Origin: a virus
DNA: 64,000 bases
Direction: 5' to 3' (one strand)
Virus record (IMG/VR): IMGVR_UViG_3300044971_002537
Coordinates: 1-64,000 of that record
Shown: positions 8,280 through 17,530 of the stretch, piece by piece
Position numbering within the stretch: the stretch's first letter is position 1
Layout: each line of letters begins with the position of its first letter
Translations under genes and position numbers: made by a program
Notes under the pieces: generated by a model
What the model was told of the DNA's origin: nothing
The model's input: the letters and a program-made list of their open reading frames with translations, nothing else
Databases searched by the model: none

Positions 8280-9282
8280 TTGTTGAAAGCTCCCAAGAAA
8301 ATTTGCTGGCTTGATCAACCGCCGCTTTATTAAGCAGAAGATCGGATCTGAGCCTGTGGACATTTCGCATATGCTCAACTAGCTGGTCGAAACTATCTTG
8401 TGTAAATTTTCTCCATTTTGAGAAACCGCCAAAGAATACACCATCGTACGCAATATCAAATTCGTCTTTCATATCGATGAGTCGACAAGATTCATTGACA
8501 AATCCGGTGTGCCCAGTACAATTGGTAATAATGACCTCTTTGCCGCAGGCCATCATTTCGAGAGCTTCCATGTTCCAGCCTTCGGCTCTGGCTGGAAAAA
8601 CAGCACAATCTACCTGCTTCATGATGTTGTACACGTCCTGATGGGTGTTGACACGAGGAACGATCTGAATCTTATCACCAAGCTTTGACTCTAGATACAT
8701 GCGTTGCCAAGCTCTTACCTGCTCTTGGTTAAGGAATCGATTAGTCGGCATCATAACGAGGGTGACTTCGTCATCTTTCTCGAAAGCAGCATTGAAAGCT
8801 TTGATAAGGACGTCATGCCCTTTTCGGATTTCCCATTTGCCGAAGTTGCCGAAGATCGTGTGGGTTCCCGGCTCTGGAGGACTCGGTAAAAAGATAGACG
8901 GGTCATATCCAAGAGGGACTACAGAAGCTTTAATCCCCTGTCTGTCGCAAACGTCAGCGGCCCATTGAGTTGGGACTATGACTTTGTCTGGATAAGATAA
9001 ATTGTGGACCTCGATGTCTGATAGGTCTTCAAGCTCGAATACTGTAAAGGCTATTTTTGGCTCCCCGGTGAAAGCCGCCATATCGTTTGGGTGCCATAGC
9101 CGAAGAGAAGGGGCCTTGTGGTGAAATTTGGTATTGGCCGCAGGGAAGCTTGGATCATGTTGAGTTTGGCCGATCGGGACATGCCGAACGTCCCATCCTA
9201 GCTTTAGTAGATACTTTAGCGTGTAACTACCGTGGAGGCCGAAGCTGGTCGAATTATATCCGAATGTGAAATTAAGATTCAT
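8242..9282 (-). CDS. GT4-type glycosyltransferase
   Basis: 346 aa, full length for a group 1 glycosyltransferase. The N-terminal Rossmann domain begins with FGYNSTSFGLHG. The C-terminal donor-binding domain shows FGKWEIRKGHDVLIKAF and the nucleotide-sugar motif FPARAEGWNMEALEMMACG, with the conserved E(x7)E-type glutamates. It would transfer a sugar from a nucleotide donor, perhaps onto phage DNA, virion protein or a cell-surface glycan. AGGA precedes the ATG at 9282 by 7 nt. It stands alone in the structural region, apart from the sugar operon on the other strand. Confidence 0.85.
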   Translation of the reverse strand: MNLNFTFGYNSTSFGLHGSYTLKYLLKLGWDVRHVPIGQTQHDPSFPAANTKFHHKAPSLRLWHPNDMAAFTGEPKIAFTVFELEDLSDIEVHNLSYPDKVIVPTQWAADVCDRQGIKASVVPLGYDPSIFLPSPPEPGTHTIFGNFGKWEIRKGHDVLIKAFNAAFEKDDEVTLVMMPTNRFLNQEQVRAWQRMYLESKLGDKIQIVPRVNTHQDVYNIMKQVDCAVFPARAEGWNMEALEMMACGKEVIITNCTGHTGFVNESCRLIDMKDEFDIAYDGVFFGGFSKWRKFTQDSFDQLVEHMRNVHRLRSDLLLNKAAVDQASKFSWELSTNVLAKEIEEACR

Positions 9283-9559
9283 CGTCATATCCTAAGAATT
9301 CCCTTATGGAACTTTCTGAAATATCTTCCTGCTTATATAAGCAAATACCTCTAGCGTCTCCACTAAGGTGTGGCGGGCTCTTATCAGGTTCCACCTGAAA
9401 AACCAGATGGTCTTTCTTACCTGATAACTCACCAACCAAACGTGATATAACGGATGAGAATAGGTCTTTCATCGCGACTTCGTCACCAGAGGCTATGTGT
9501 AGGACGTCCTGACCTTCATAGTCGTACATTTTAAAAGCTTCTACAACCCATATAGTCAT
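9272..9559 (-). CDS. hypothetical protein
   Basis: 95 aa, starting MTIWVVEAF, coupled by ATGA to the 74-aa gene upstream. Mixed alpha/beta, acidic C-terminus; no domain recognised. Confidence 0.5.
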   Translation of the reverse strand: MTIWVVEAFKMYDYEGQDVLHIASGDEVAMKDLFSSVISRLVGELSGKKDHLVFQVEPDKSPPHLSGDARGICLYKQEDISESSIREFLGYDDES

Positions 9560-9780
9560 TCCATGTAAACCTTTAATCTATTGGCTGTACTCTTAAGAGC
9601 TAAGCCAGCTTCCTCATGAATGTGGGAATCTTCTTCTTTACCGATCTTCATCAAGAATTCGGCAAACTCTATAAGCCCCTCATAGCTCCGACTACACATC
9701 GGCCCTGTTTTCAGTCGGACTATAGCTGCCTCCAAGGAAATCACCCTCTGTTGAAGTATCAGCACTTCGCGGCTCGTCAT
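9556..9780 (-). CDS. small helical hypothetical protein
   Basis: 74 aa, mainly helical, with a coiled-coil-like start (LQQRVISLEAAIVRL). The start overlaps the end of the HNH gene by ATGA and its own stop overlaps the next start, so it belongs to the same transcript. Confidence 0.5.
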   Translation of the reverse strand: MTSREVLILQQRVISLEAAIVRLKTGPMCSRSYEGLIEFAEFLMKIGKEEDSHIHEEAGLALKSTANRLKVYME

Positions 9781-10571
9781 TGCTCATTTCCTTTCGGAGT
9801 TGGGCGAGTAGCTTTGCAAGCTTTGCCTCCGCAGCAGCCTTTTCTCTTTTGCGGAACAACTTGTCCTTTACTGAGGTCTTGCGGGCCATCAGTTTCTTCT
9901 CTCTTAGTTTCTTCTTTGACATCTTTGGCTCCCTCAGGCGTGTTCTTGGCAGGTGACATGCTAGTTTTTGCTTTCTTTTTCATCTTCTTAGAATGCGGCT
10001 TACTAAATACTATTTCTTGATGATCGGTAAATCCATATTGGATTCTAGCCCATATAGTTCCGAATGACACAGATCCTTCTTGTTGAGTCCATTCTGCTAT
10101 TGTCATTGTCCTATTGTTTATCGTGAGAAAAGTATTACTCCTTTTATTTCTATTCTGCTCCTCTCTGGTGGCCCATCTACAATTTTCTTTACAATAGCCT
10201 TTGTTGTTATCTATCCTATCAAGAGATAGACCCTCAGGTCTTATTCCCATGTCCTCTAAAAACATTTCAAATTTATTCCATCTCTCACATATTGTTATTC
10301 CTCTTCCACCATATCTATTGTACTCTTTGCACTTATTGTTTGTGCATCTGCTTCTCATACCACGCCAGATACGATATGTAGAAGAAGACGACAAATTATG
10401 TGTTCTGGTCTTATATGCACACCCACATGATTGTATCAGGTGTTTATCAGAATATCTAATAATGAAGTTTTCACTTTCACATTCATTACATTTGACTACT
10501 ACGTGCGACCTAGAGCAGTTATTATATCCATTTTTAACATTAAATTTTTCTCCGACTATTGTTATACTCAT
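9777..10571 (-). CDS. HNH homing endonuclease fused to a Lys-rich tail
   Basis: 264 aa. Residues ~1-55 carry a Cys-rich N-terminus (CNECESENF, SCGC). Residues ~60-135 form the common phage HNH homing nuclease: STYRIWRGMRSRC, YGGRGITICERW, SLDRIDNNKGY, ENCRWAT. A DNA-binding element follows to residue ~190. The last ~70 residues are low complexity and Lys-rich, ending with a CCGGKACK motif typical of small phage proteins, which suggests the nuclease gene has fused to a resident gene. TAATG overlap with the upstream gene; GGGGA before the start. Confidence 0.8.
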   Translation of the reverse strand: MSITIVGEKFNVKNGYNNCSRSHVVVKCNECESENFIIRYSDKHLIQSCGCAYKTRTHNLSSSSTYRIWRGMRSRCTNNKCKEYNRYGGRGITICERWNKFEMFLEDMGIRPEGLSLDRIDNNKGYCKENCRWATREEQNRNKRSNTFLTINNRTMTIAEWTQQEGSVSFGTIWARIQYGFTDHQEIVFSKPHSKKMKKKAKTSMSPAKNTPEGAKDVKEETKREETDGPQDLSKGQVVPQKRKGCCGGKACKATRPTPKGNEQ

Positions 10572-10810
10572 TAGTGGTCCCCAGATTGTGCTATAAACTC
10601 TTTACACTGGACGTAAAGAATAGATCTGATTGGTATTAGTAGATTCTCCAATTTATCAGATTCGTTCTTTAGCGACATCTCGAACACGCGATCATCCATA
10701 TCGCCAGCAGACAGGCAATAAAATTGATTTGTAAGAGAATCAGCGACATCGTCCTGTAAGACAGATGAAAACTGTGCTCCGTTATTGAGTACTACCAGTA
10801 TCTTTTTCAA
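10571..10810 (-). CDS. hypothetical protein with TTG start
   Basis: 79 aa beginning at a TTG that overlaps the SSB stop (TTGA), with AAAGG about 7 nt upstream. One beta-strand-like N-terminus (KKILVVLNN) and an otherwise helical body. Translation is probably coupled to the SSB. Function unknown. Confidence 0.5.
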   Translation of the reverse strand: MKKILVVLNNGAQFSSVLQDDVADSLTNQFYCLSAGDMDDRVFEMSLKNESDKLENLLIPIRSILYVQCKEFIAQSGDH

Positions 10811-11163
10811 AAGTCTGCCTTTGATTCTTTGCTTACTACGTCAGAGGAGGACTTAGGTCTCCTCCAAATCTTTTCAAGGTGGTCACAATAAATCACCATG
10901 CTGCTACGCAGCATTCCGTCCTTTTCGTACTCGTCTAGGGCCAATTGTCCAGTAACGCAGAGTCTATCCCCGACAACTGGCTCAAAATACTCAATGTCCC
11001 CCAATCGATCCCCGAAAATCTTAACGTCGAAGTACATGGTCTTTTGACCATCCTTCTTATCACTATAGTTTGAGGCTAGCCGAATTATCGCAAACTTTTT
11101 ATCTGCGAAGACTTTTGCTTCCTTAACTACGTTACCGTGAATAATGATCTGATTACCCTTCAT
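10807..11163 (-). CDS. ssb: single-stranded DNA-binding protein
   Basis: 118 aa with an OB-fold: GNVVKEAKVF, then IIRLASNY, the MYFDVKIFGD strand, and a VTGQLALDEYEKDG hairpin, as in bacterial SSB. It lacks a long acidic C-terminal tail but ends in D-F, close to the usual protein-interaction tip. It would coat single-stranded DNA in replication and recombination. The ATG at 11163 has GAGG 6 nt upstream. It is the first gene of the leftward structural/replication operon at the divergent junction with the plus-strand sugar operon. Confidence 0.85.
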   Translation of the reverse strand: MKGNQIIIHGNVVKEAKVFADKKFAIIRLASNYSDKKDGQKTMYFDVKIFGDRLGDIEYFEPVVGDRLCVTGQLALDEYEKDGMLRSSMVIYCDHLEKIWRRPKSSSDVVSKESKADF

Positions 11164-11235
11164 GTCGCACCTCGTAAGAAAAAATGAAAATTCCAACTTA
11201 TTTTAGCTTCGATCGGCCAAGAAGTCAATGAAACC

Positions 11236-11264
11236 TTGACCACTCATCTCAAAATTGCTATACT
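11236..11264 (+). promoter_or_regulatory. sigma70-type promoter of the sugar operon
   Basis: TTGACC (11236-11241) and TATACT (11259-11264) with 17-nt spacing. It is the only strong plus-strand promoter seen before the sugar genes and would start a ~360-nt untranslated leader at about 11271. Confidence 0.8.
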
Positions 11265-11270
11265 ACGGTT

Positions 11271-11629
11271 AAGCGAAAGCTTTTTCCCTTTTCTGGTTCA
11301 CCGCTACCTAAATCCAAGGGCGTCGGTCAGGTCAAACTGACAGAGTTCCACCTTCTCACTGGATATGTGTATCAGAACTGTAAACCCGAGCAATAGTTCG
11401 GGGCTGCTCTTGTAGTCCGCCCAGATCACTTCTTGGGGAGCGAGGATGAACCTCGTGGACTAGTCTCTGGCGAAATTCTAGGCTCTGCTTTGAGTGCAAC
11501 CTAGTGGGGCACAACCAAGGCCAAGGACTATTCCAAGCACTTGAACGGGAGAAGCAACTATGCTGCCACGGGGTAGATGCCCCGAATACTCGTGATACGT
11601 ACTGACCTCGGTAAAAGGGAATTAGCTAT
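11271..11629 (+). ncRNA. structured 5' leader of the sugar operon
   Basis: No open frame of useful length. Visible hairpins in order: AAGC-GAAA-GCTT followed by a T/C-rich tract right at the expected transcript start; GTCAG/CTGAC; CCCGA/TCGGG; CGAGG/CCTCG; CTAGG/CCTAG; and CGGGG/CCCCG near 11570. The length and density of stems exceed a normal leader, so a riboregulator or attenuator is plausible. I do not recognise a known riboswitch class. A copy of the dispersed GGTAAAAG motif sits at 11609-11621, next to the first gene. Confidence 0.5.
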
Positions 11630-12466
11630 ATGGAAAATGAGATGCAGAAAGTAAATATACGTGGAATAGACGTATACTACTATGACAATGGGTGTAACGT
11701 GGAGGAGTGGCTGAAGCAGGGCCATTTGTATGGTGAGTCGAACTATAAGATCCTAAAGGATCTGATCATTACGGATGGGGCAATTGTGGATGCTGGTGCC
11801 CACATTGGGACCTTCTCTGTTCCCGCATCGCTTAGTGGTGCTGGTGTGATAATGATCGAGGGGGCACAAAAGAATGTGGAGTGCCTAAGGGCAACATTTG
11901 GCAAGACACAGGAGATTCACCAAGCTATTTTGGCCGATTCTGTGAGAAAATGCAGTTTCTCAAGAGATACTGGACCATTTGGTTGGATGGTTGAAGATCC
12001 AGATGGTGACTTTGTTACAAATACGATTGATGCGATAGTGGGTAACAAAAAGGTTTCGGCTATCAAACTCGACATTGAGGGCGGGGAAATCTTGGCTCTG
12101 GACGGAGCGAGAGAAACTCTAGCAAGAGACAAGCCCCCAATACTCATGGAGGTTAATGGGTATTGTCTAATGCAGCATGGACACAGATGCGAGGATCTAC
12201 TGAAAAAGGTCAGAGAGCATGGTTACGCTTGCTTTGTCATGATTGATATTGGCGAAAGGATTATTGCTAGGGTAGATCCAGACGATCTTTTCCCATTCTG
12301 TAATACTGACGTAATCTGTATCCATGAGGACGTGCTATATAATTACTCATTCTGCACTTCTAGATGTATCCATCCAGATGGGTTAAAGGCAATAGCTATC
12401 CGTATGTGCAGTGTTTCTAACGATGATTGCAAATCCTACTTTAAATCAATAGGGGTTGGCGTATGA
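11630..12466 (+). CDS. FkbM-family methyltransferase
   Basis: 278 aa. The SAM-binding motif VDAGAHIGTFSVPAS lies near residue 53, and the FkbM hallmark IKLDIEGGE near residue 145. The family O-methylates sugars and polyketides. It opens the plus-strand glycan operon, which suggests it methylates a sugar of the product. The start codon lies 350 nt after the promoter; AAGGGA is about 9 nt upstream. Its last 4 nt overlap the next start. Confidence 0.85.
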   Translation: MENEMQKVNIRGIDVYYYDNGCNVEEWLKQGHLYGESNYKILKDLIITDGAIVDAGAHIGTFSVPASLSGAGVIMIEGAQKNVECLRATFGKTQEIHQAILADSVRKCSFSRDTGPFGWMVEDPDGDFVTNTIDAIVGNKKVSAIKLDIEGGEILALDGARETLARDKPPILMEVNGYCLMQHGHRCEDLLKKVREHGYACFVMIDIGERIIARVDPDDLFPFCNTDVICIHEDVLYNYSFCTSRCIHPDGLKAIAIRMCSVSNDDCKSYFKSIGVGV

Positions 12467-13353
12467 AGTATGTGCATTTGGATGATCAGGCCATCAAAAT
12501 TGGCGGTACTAACCTTACAAGTTTAGCCCTGTTTGAAGATAGGGCTTCTGATGTGGTCGTAGTGTCCTGCCCAGATCTGACGATCGCTACTATCGAGAAG
12601 TACCAAGACAGACTCTGGATACTAGGGAATATCATTGGTTTAGCTGGTCTAGATAAAAAGATTATTGACAGATTGTTTGAGGTCAACTTCGTCAAGATTG
12701 AGTTCGATTACAACTATTGTCCATATCGCGGCGAAGCCCCCCATAAAATGAATGGGAATGAGGTCTGCAACTGCCCTCATGGGAACGGGCATCCTACTCT
12801 TTCGCGGATCTATCAGTTCATCCCTGAAAGGGCAAAATGGATCTTCTATATGTCCGAGAGACAAAGATGCATCCACGTATTTCATATGCCAAACATTAAG
12901 CTTGAAAAGACATCAGTTCTGTCATCGTGCTTCTCAAAAGCTCAATTGGCCCTATTTGCTGAGAAGAAGGAACAAAGGCTCCATAATGGGAAATGGGCAA
13001 TTCTTGGTGGGTTCGGTGGGTGGCATTCGCAGGCGAAAGGGCTACAAGAAGCTATTAGTTACTGCGTAGCTAATTCGCTTAAGTATGATATCCTGCCGAT
13101 TGCAGAGTACGAAGTACACATTGATAGATTGTCCAACTATAAAGGGTTGGTATTCTTGCCGATCGTGGATGACACTTGCCCTCGTTGCATTATCGAGGCT
13201 AGATTGATGGGACTTGAAGTAATTACTAATAGTAATTCTCAGCACGTCACAGAGCAATGGTGGAGAGACGGTCAAGTAAAAGAGTATATTACAGGTAGGC
13301 CCGCTGAACTTTGGAGGATTATCGATGATATATGTTCTAATTCCGTGCTATAA
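12463..13353 (+). CDS. glycosyltransferase-like protein
   Basis: 296 aa. The N-terminal part is Cys-rich (YCPYRG, CNCPHGN). The C-terminal part carries a GT-B-like donor site (LVFLPIVDDTCPRCIIEARLMG with an acidic residue after the Cys pair). Similar proteins occur beside GT2 and GT11 enzymes in phage sugar clusters. It probably transfers a hexose, but the N-terminus is divergent and could bind a metal. It overlaps both neighbours. Confidence 0.65.
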   Translation: MKYVHLDDQAIKIGGTNLTSLALFEDRASDVVVVSCPDLTIATIEKYQDRLWILGNIIGLAGLDKKIIDRLFEVNFVKIEFDYNYCPYRGEAPHKMNGNEVCNCPHGNGHPTLSRIYQFIPERAKWIFYMSERQRCIHVFHMPNIKLEKTSVLSSCFSKAQLALFAEKKEQRLHNGKWAILGGFGGWHSQAKGLQEAISYCVANSLKYDILPIAEYEVHIDRLSNYKGLVFLPIVDDTCPRCIIEARLMGLEVITNSNSQHVTEQWWRDGQVKEYITGRPAELWRIIDDICSNSVL

Positions 13354-14011
13354 CTGCGTAGCCTCTATTGAGGCTACGATTAAGTCTGTTCAGGACCAGA
13401 CGTATTTTGTGAATCGACCATATCGAATTATCATCATAGACAATAACTCTACTGATAATTTAGCAGATATCATAGAAGATCAGGATGGGGAATATATTGA
13501 GTATGTAAAATGCTCAGTTCAGGGGGTGGCTCCAGCCCTGAATTTAGGATTGGCTCATGCCTTGTCGGATGAAAGGACCACCCATATCGCCAGATTAGAT
13601 GGCACGGATACATGGCTTCCCAGTAAAATAGAAGATCAGATTAAATACATGGATCTTCTTGATCTGGATGTCTGCGGAACCTCTATGAGATTTTGGTCAG
13701 ATGGGAAGTATACAGATGTTCACTACCCATCTCCCCACTATAGGATTCGTGAGTATCTTGTTGCTGGCAGTAATCCAATGGCTCACCCGTCCGTCCTAAT
13801 AAAGAAGGAGCTAGTCCTTTTTACTGGGGGTTATGATCAAGGCTACGCAGGAGCCGAAGATCATGATCTTTGGGTCAGGAGTATTGACCACTTCAGATTC
13901 GGCAACTTGCAAAAGAGTCTTGTGAATTATTCCTTCGACCAAAAGGACAGGTCTAGTGGGGATGCAAATGCTCGTAGATCATCAATGAAGTTGGTGAATA
14001 GATGTACGTAA
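13325..14011 (+). CDS. GT2-family glycosyltransferase
   Basis: 228 aa, GT-A fold: PCYNCVASIEATIKSVQDQT (nucleotide-binding strand), the IDNNSTDN loop, then the LDGTD metal-binding motif around residue 95, and an acidic catalytic region GAEDHDLW near residue 178. Inverting transferase using a nucleotide sugar. Overlaps its neighbours by 29 and 10 nt. Confidence 0.85.
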   Translation: MIYVLIPCYNCVASIEATIKSVQDQTYFVNRPYRIIIIDNNSTDNLADIIEDQDGEYIEYVKCSVQGVAPALNLGLAHALSDERTTHIARLDGTDTWLPSKIEDQIKYMDLLDLDVCGTSMRFWSDGKYTDVHYPSPHYRIREYLVAGSNPMAHPSVLIKKELVLFTGGYDQGYAGAEDHDLWVRSIDHFRFGNLQKSLVNYSFDQKDRSSGDANARRSSMKLVNRCT

Positions 14012-14727
14012 CTACCACCTTATGCGGCGGTCTCGGCAACATGATGTTCCAGATGTCGGCTGGATGGGCATATGCCAAAAAATCTGGTAAGAAGTTTAGG
14101 TATGCAAGGCATGCTGGATCATTGCATGATCGTGACTTGAACCTTTTCAACTTCGTAACTGCCAATTTCATCAAGTGTAGCAAGGGAGTCGAGTTCGGTC
14201 TTTACAACGAGGCAGATTTTGCTTATTCTCTCATTCCAGAATTAGATGGGAATATCTCTCTTGAGGGGTACTTCCAATCATCTAAGTACTTCAATGACGT
14301 CCTCACAAGGCGAATGCTCCGGGAGAAGTTCAATTGTTCTTCTAAAAAGGAACGATATCCCTTCATTCATATCAGGCGTGGCGACTACTTGTCTAAGAGT
14401 AACTATCATACGGTATTACCGTTAGAGTACTATGAAAGAGCTATGTATGTAGTTAAATCCGACAAGTATTACATTGTATCGGATGACATGGAGTGGGTCA
14501 AGACGAACTTTCATCATAAGAGCTTCGTCTATTTCGAAGAGCCAGCAATTGACTGCTTCCAGCTTATGGCTTCATGTGATAGGGGGATAATAGCCAATTC
14601 CACCTTCAGTTGGTGGGGAGCCTACTTATCTCATTCACCTAGGGCTTACGTCGCTCCAAAGAATTGGTTTGGGCCAGATGGGCCAAAAAAGCACGATCTA
14701 TACGAGAAAGACTGGATCATTTTATGA
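14002..14727 (+). CDS. alpha-1,2-fucosyltransferase-like (GT11)
   Basis: 241 aa. GT11 motifs are clear: GGLGNMMFQ near residue 9 (GDP binding), HIRRGDYL near residue 119, and NSTFSWWGAYL near residue 195. The family transfers L-fucose (or a related 6-deoxyhexose) from a GDP donor. A second GT11 copy lies at 20364. The end overlaps the dehydratase start by ATGA. Confidence 0.85.
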   Translation: MYVTTTLCGGLGNMMFQMSAGWAYAKKSGKKFRYARHAGSLHDRDLNLFNFVTANFIKCSKGVEFGLYNEADFAYSLIPELDGNISLEGYFQSSKYFNDVLTRRMLREKFNCSSKKERYPFIHIRRGDYLSKSNYHTVLPLEYYERAMYVVKSDKYYIVSDDMEWVKTNFHHKSFVYFEEPAIDCFQLMASCDRGIIANSTFSWWGAYLSHSPRAYVAPKNWFGPDGPKKHDLYEKDWIIL

Positions 14728-15992
14728 GAGATAAGATAGAAGAATTTGTAGAGCAGTTTTCTAATGTACCCAGATTCGCCCACAATCAGAATTCGGATAG
14801 GGTCTACTATAGTGGGCCAGATTTTGGCAAAGAGGAACTAGTCGATGCTATCGACGCTCTGATGTTTGGGAACTGGGGCTCCGCTGGGGATAAGGTCAAA
14901 GAATTCGAGAATGGCCTGTCTAGATATGTGAATCAGCAAAATGGACTGATGGTAAATTCTGGCAGCTCTGCAAATTTGGTAGCTATTTCGGCTGCTAAGA
15001 AATATTTTGGGTGGGATGACGGTGATCATATTATCTTGAGTGTCGTAGGATTCCCAACAACCCTTAACCCAATTATCCAGAACAACCTTAAGCCAACCTT
15101 TATTGATATTGAGTATGATACGCTTAATTTCGACCTAGACAAGATTGAAGAAAAAATATGCCAAAAGACTAGGGCAATCTTTGTGTCTCCGGTATTGGGG
15201 TCTCCACCAGATATCGATCGATTAGTAGATATTGCTAATAGGCACAACCTAGTATTACTACTTGATTGTTGCGATAGTCTTGGGTCCAAATGGAATTCTA
15301 AACACCTGTCTGAATACTTCTTTCTATCTACATTCTCATTCTACCCATCCCATCATATATCAACACTGCAAGGCGGAATGGTGTGCTCGAACGACGAAGA
15401 TTTCATGAGGATTGCTAGGTCGTTTGCAACATGGGGGCGTGCCTGCTACTGCTCTGGAGCAGAGAATCTTTTACAACATGGTATATGCGGGAAGAGATTT
15501 TCTAAATGGCTTGACTGTGCAGACCACGAAATAGATCACAAGTATCTTTTTACTGAGATAGGCTATAACCTTACACCTTTAGATATTCAGGGGGCAATAG
15601 GTGTAGTGCAACTAAATAAATTGGACCATATTCATGCTCAAAGAAGGATAAACAAGAAGGAGATTTCTGATATCTTTGAGGGTTGCGGTATGACTGTCTT
15701 CGAAGAGCTACCTCCCGCCGAAGCTTCTTGGTTCGGGGTTCCGGTGATGTGCGACTCGTTTGCTATTAAGTCCAAACTAGTTACACACCTAGAGAAGAAC
15801 TGGATTCAAACGAGGAACTACTTTGCTGGCAATATTCTTATGCATCCGGCCTATTCAGAGTTAGGAGACTATCGGGACTATCCTGAAGCTTCAAAGGTTT
15901 TAGAGAGAGTGTTTTTTGTTGGGTGCTCTCAAACAATTTCGGAAGAAAAGATAAGCAGAATATCTAAGGTGGTTAGGAGCTTCAATGATTAG
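14724..15992 (+). CDS. RfbH-like PLP/Fe-S sugar 3-dehydratase
   Basis: 422 aa, DegT/DnrJ/EryC1 aminotransferase fold. The usual PLP lysine is replaced by His in SFYPSHHISTLQGG (near residue 216), the hallmark of CDP-4-keto-6-deoxyglucose 3-dehydrase (E1/RfbH) and of ColD. The following segment has four cysteines in RACYC...GICGKRF...LDC, as in the [2Fe-2S] site of E1, which ColD lacks. It should remove the 3-hydroxyl to make 3,6-dideoxyhexoses and needs an iron-sulfur reductase, none of which is visible nearby. The start at 14724 overlaps the previous stop. Confidence 0.85.
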   Translation: MRDKIEEFVEQFSNVPRFAHNQNSDRVYYSGPDFGKEELVDAIDALMFGNWGSAGDKVKEFENGLSRYVNQQNGLMVNSGSSANLVAISAAKKYFGWDDGDHIILSVVGFPTTLNPIIQNNLKPTFIDIEYDTLNFDLDKIEEKICQKTRAIFVSPVLGSPPDIDRLVDIANRHNLVLLLDCCDSLGSKWNSKHLSEYFFLSTFSFYPSHHISTLQGGMVCSNDEDFMRIARSFATWGRACYCSGAENLLQHGICGKRFSKWLDCADHEIDHKYLFTEIGYNLTPLDIQGAIGVVQLNKLDHIHAQRRINKKEISDIFEGCGMTVFEELPPAEASWFGVPVMCDSFAIKSKLVTHLEKNWIQTRNYFAGNILMHPAYSELGDYRDYPEASKVLERVFFVGCSQTISEEKISRISKVVRSFND

Positions 15993-16824
15993 TATTTTTG
16001 GCGGCACCGGATATATAGGCTCAAATTTTTGTAAGGTCCTCGACGAAGCGGGAAGGCAGTATGAGGTTGTTCCAAGAGATCAGCTAAAGGCTAACTCGGA
16101 TCATATCGTCTATCTCATAAGCACTACAGACAATTACAATGTGCTCGATGCTCCCACTAAAGATATAGAGACAAATTTGCTCCATATGGTTAGGGTCTTA
16201 AATGAGAATAGGTCATGTAAGTCTATCACTTTTATAAGTTCGTGGTTCGTGTATGGCGACACCGTCTTGCCAGCTAAAGAGTCGAGCCAGTGTAATCCAA
16301 AAGGTTTTTATTCTATAACCAAAAAATGTGCTGAAGATCTACTTACAAGTTTCTGTAGGACATACGGGATAAAACATAAGATAGTCAGACTGGCCAACGT
16401 GTATGGTCGTTACGCGACTGACGACAATTTTTCTAAGAAGAAAAACGCCCTACAATACTTGATTAATGAGTTAAAGCACGATAGGCCCATATCCTTATAT
16501 CATAATGGCGAGTTTATAAGGGATTACATACATGTATATGATGTTTGTGCGGGGATCATTCATGTGATTGACTATGGACTAGATGATGAAATCTACAATC
16601 TCGGATATGGGAGCCCGATAGTTTTTAAGGATATTATCGATGAAGCAGTGGGACATACTAAAAGTGCTAGTGCAATCTCTGCTATCGAGCCGCCAGATTT
16701 CCACAAGCTTGTTCAAGTTAAAGACATGTTTCTAGATTGCTCCAAAATACAGGCACTAGGTTTTAGATGTTCAATTCCAATATCTGCTGGTATTAAAGAG
16801 CTATGTGAGGGTCATAATGACTAG
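15985..16824 (+). CDS. NAD-dependent sugar epimerase/dehydratase (SDR)
   Basis: 279 aa extended short-chain dehydrogenase. The Rossmann motif GGTGYIG is at residue 6, SSWFVYG near residue 85, and the catalytic YSITK near residue 104. It acts on a nucleotide-sugar, perhaps with the adjacent dehydratase to complete a deoxyhexose pathway. Overlaps both neighbours by 8 nt. Confidence 0.85.
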   Translation: MISIFGGTGYIGSNFCKVLDEAGRQYEVVPRDQLKANSDHIVYLISTTDNYNVLDAPTKDIETNLLHMVRVLNENRSCKSITFISSWFVYGDTVLPAKESSQCNPKGFYSITKKCAEDLLTSFCRTYGIKHKIVRLANVYGRYATDDNFSKKKNALQYLINELKHDRPISLYHNGEFIRDYIHVYDVCAGIIHVIDYGLDDEIYNLGYGSPIVFKDIIDEAVGHTKSASAISAIEPPDFHKLVQVKDMFLDCSKIQALGFRCSIPISAGIKELCEGHND

Positions 16825-17530
16825 TAATTTCTTCTCTATAGCTATTCCTACATATGGATACGGAGGAATGGGGTCTAACTTTCTTTCGAAGAATCTGTCT
16901 GTGCTAACCAAGCAGGCGTTTAAGGATTTCGAAGTCGTTATCTCTGACCATAGTACCGACGATACTATTCTAGAAGTGGCAGATTCATTCTCTAAGAAGC
17001 TCGACATTAAGTATGTCAGGAATGATGTCGGGAGAGGTATAATATCTCCAAATATCAATAAAGCAATTGAATACTGCGAAGGCGAATATATTAAGATCCT
17101 GTTTCAGGATGACTTTTTATACGATGAGTATTCTTTGCTCTGTATCGCTTTTCATATCATGCGTGAGGGCTCTCAGTGGTACATGTCTAGATTCGTTCAC
17201 AGCAACGATGGAGAGAGCTTCTACAGGGAGATGACTCCGAAGTGGACCAATGATATCTATCTAGGCAACAACCTGCTGGGGTGCCCTTCTGGGTTTGTCG
17301 GGCGAGCACGACATATGCAGGGAGAGATAGAATTTGACGATGGTCTTAATTTTTACATGGACTGCGACTATTATATGAAGTGGCATTCTATGTTTGGTGA
17401 GCCTAATGTCATTCCATACATTACTCACGTTAATAGGACTTGGGGGGCAAGGCTGACTGATACGATACAGCAGGATCAAAAGAGCAAAGAGCTTGAAGTG
17501 ATGATAAGAAGATGGGGGAAGAGTCAATGA
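16817..17530 (+). CDS. GT2-family glycosyltransferase
   Basis: 237 aa. GT-A fold: IAIPTYGYGG, EVVISDHSTDD, FQDDF as the DXD-like motif near residue 97, and FYMDCDYY near residue 179. The start at 16817 follows GAGGG. Second GT2 enzyme of the operon, so the glycan has several different linkages. Confidence 0.8.
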   Translation: MTSNFFSIAIPTYGYGGMGSNFLSKNLSVLTKQAFKDFEVVISDHSTDDTILEVADSFSKKLDIKYVRNDVGRGIISPNINKAIEYCEGEYIKILFQDDFLYDEYSLLCIAFHIMREGSQWYMSRFVHSNDGESFYREMTPKWTNDIYLGNNLLGCPSGFVGRARHMQGEIEFDDGLNFYMDCDYYMKWHSMFGEPNVIPYITHVNRTWGARLTDTIQQDQKSKELEVMIRRWGKSQ

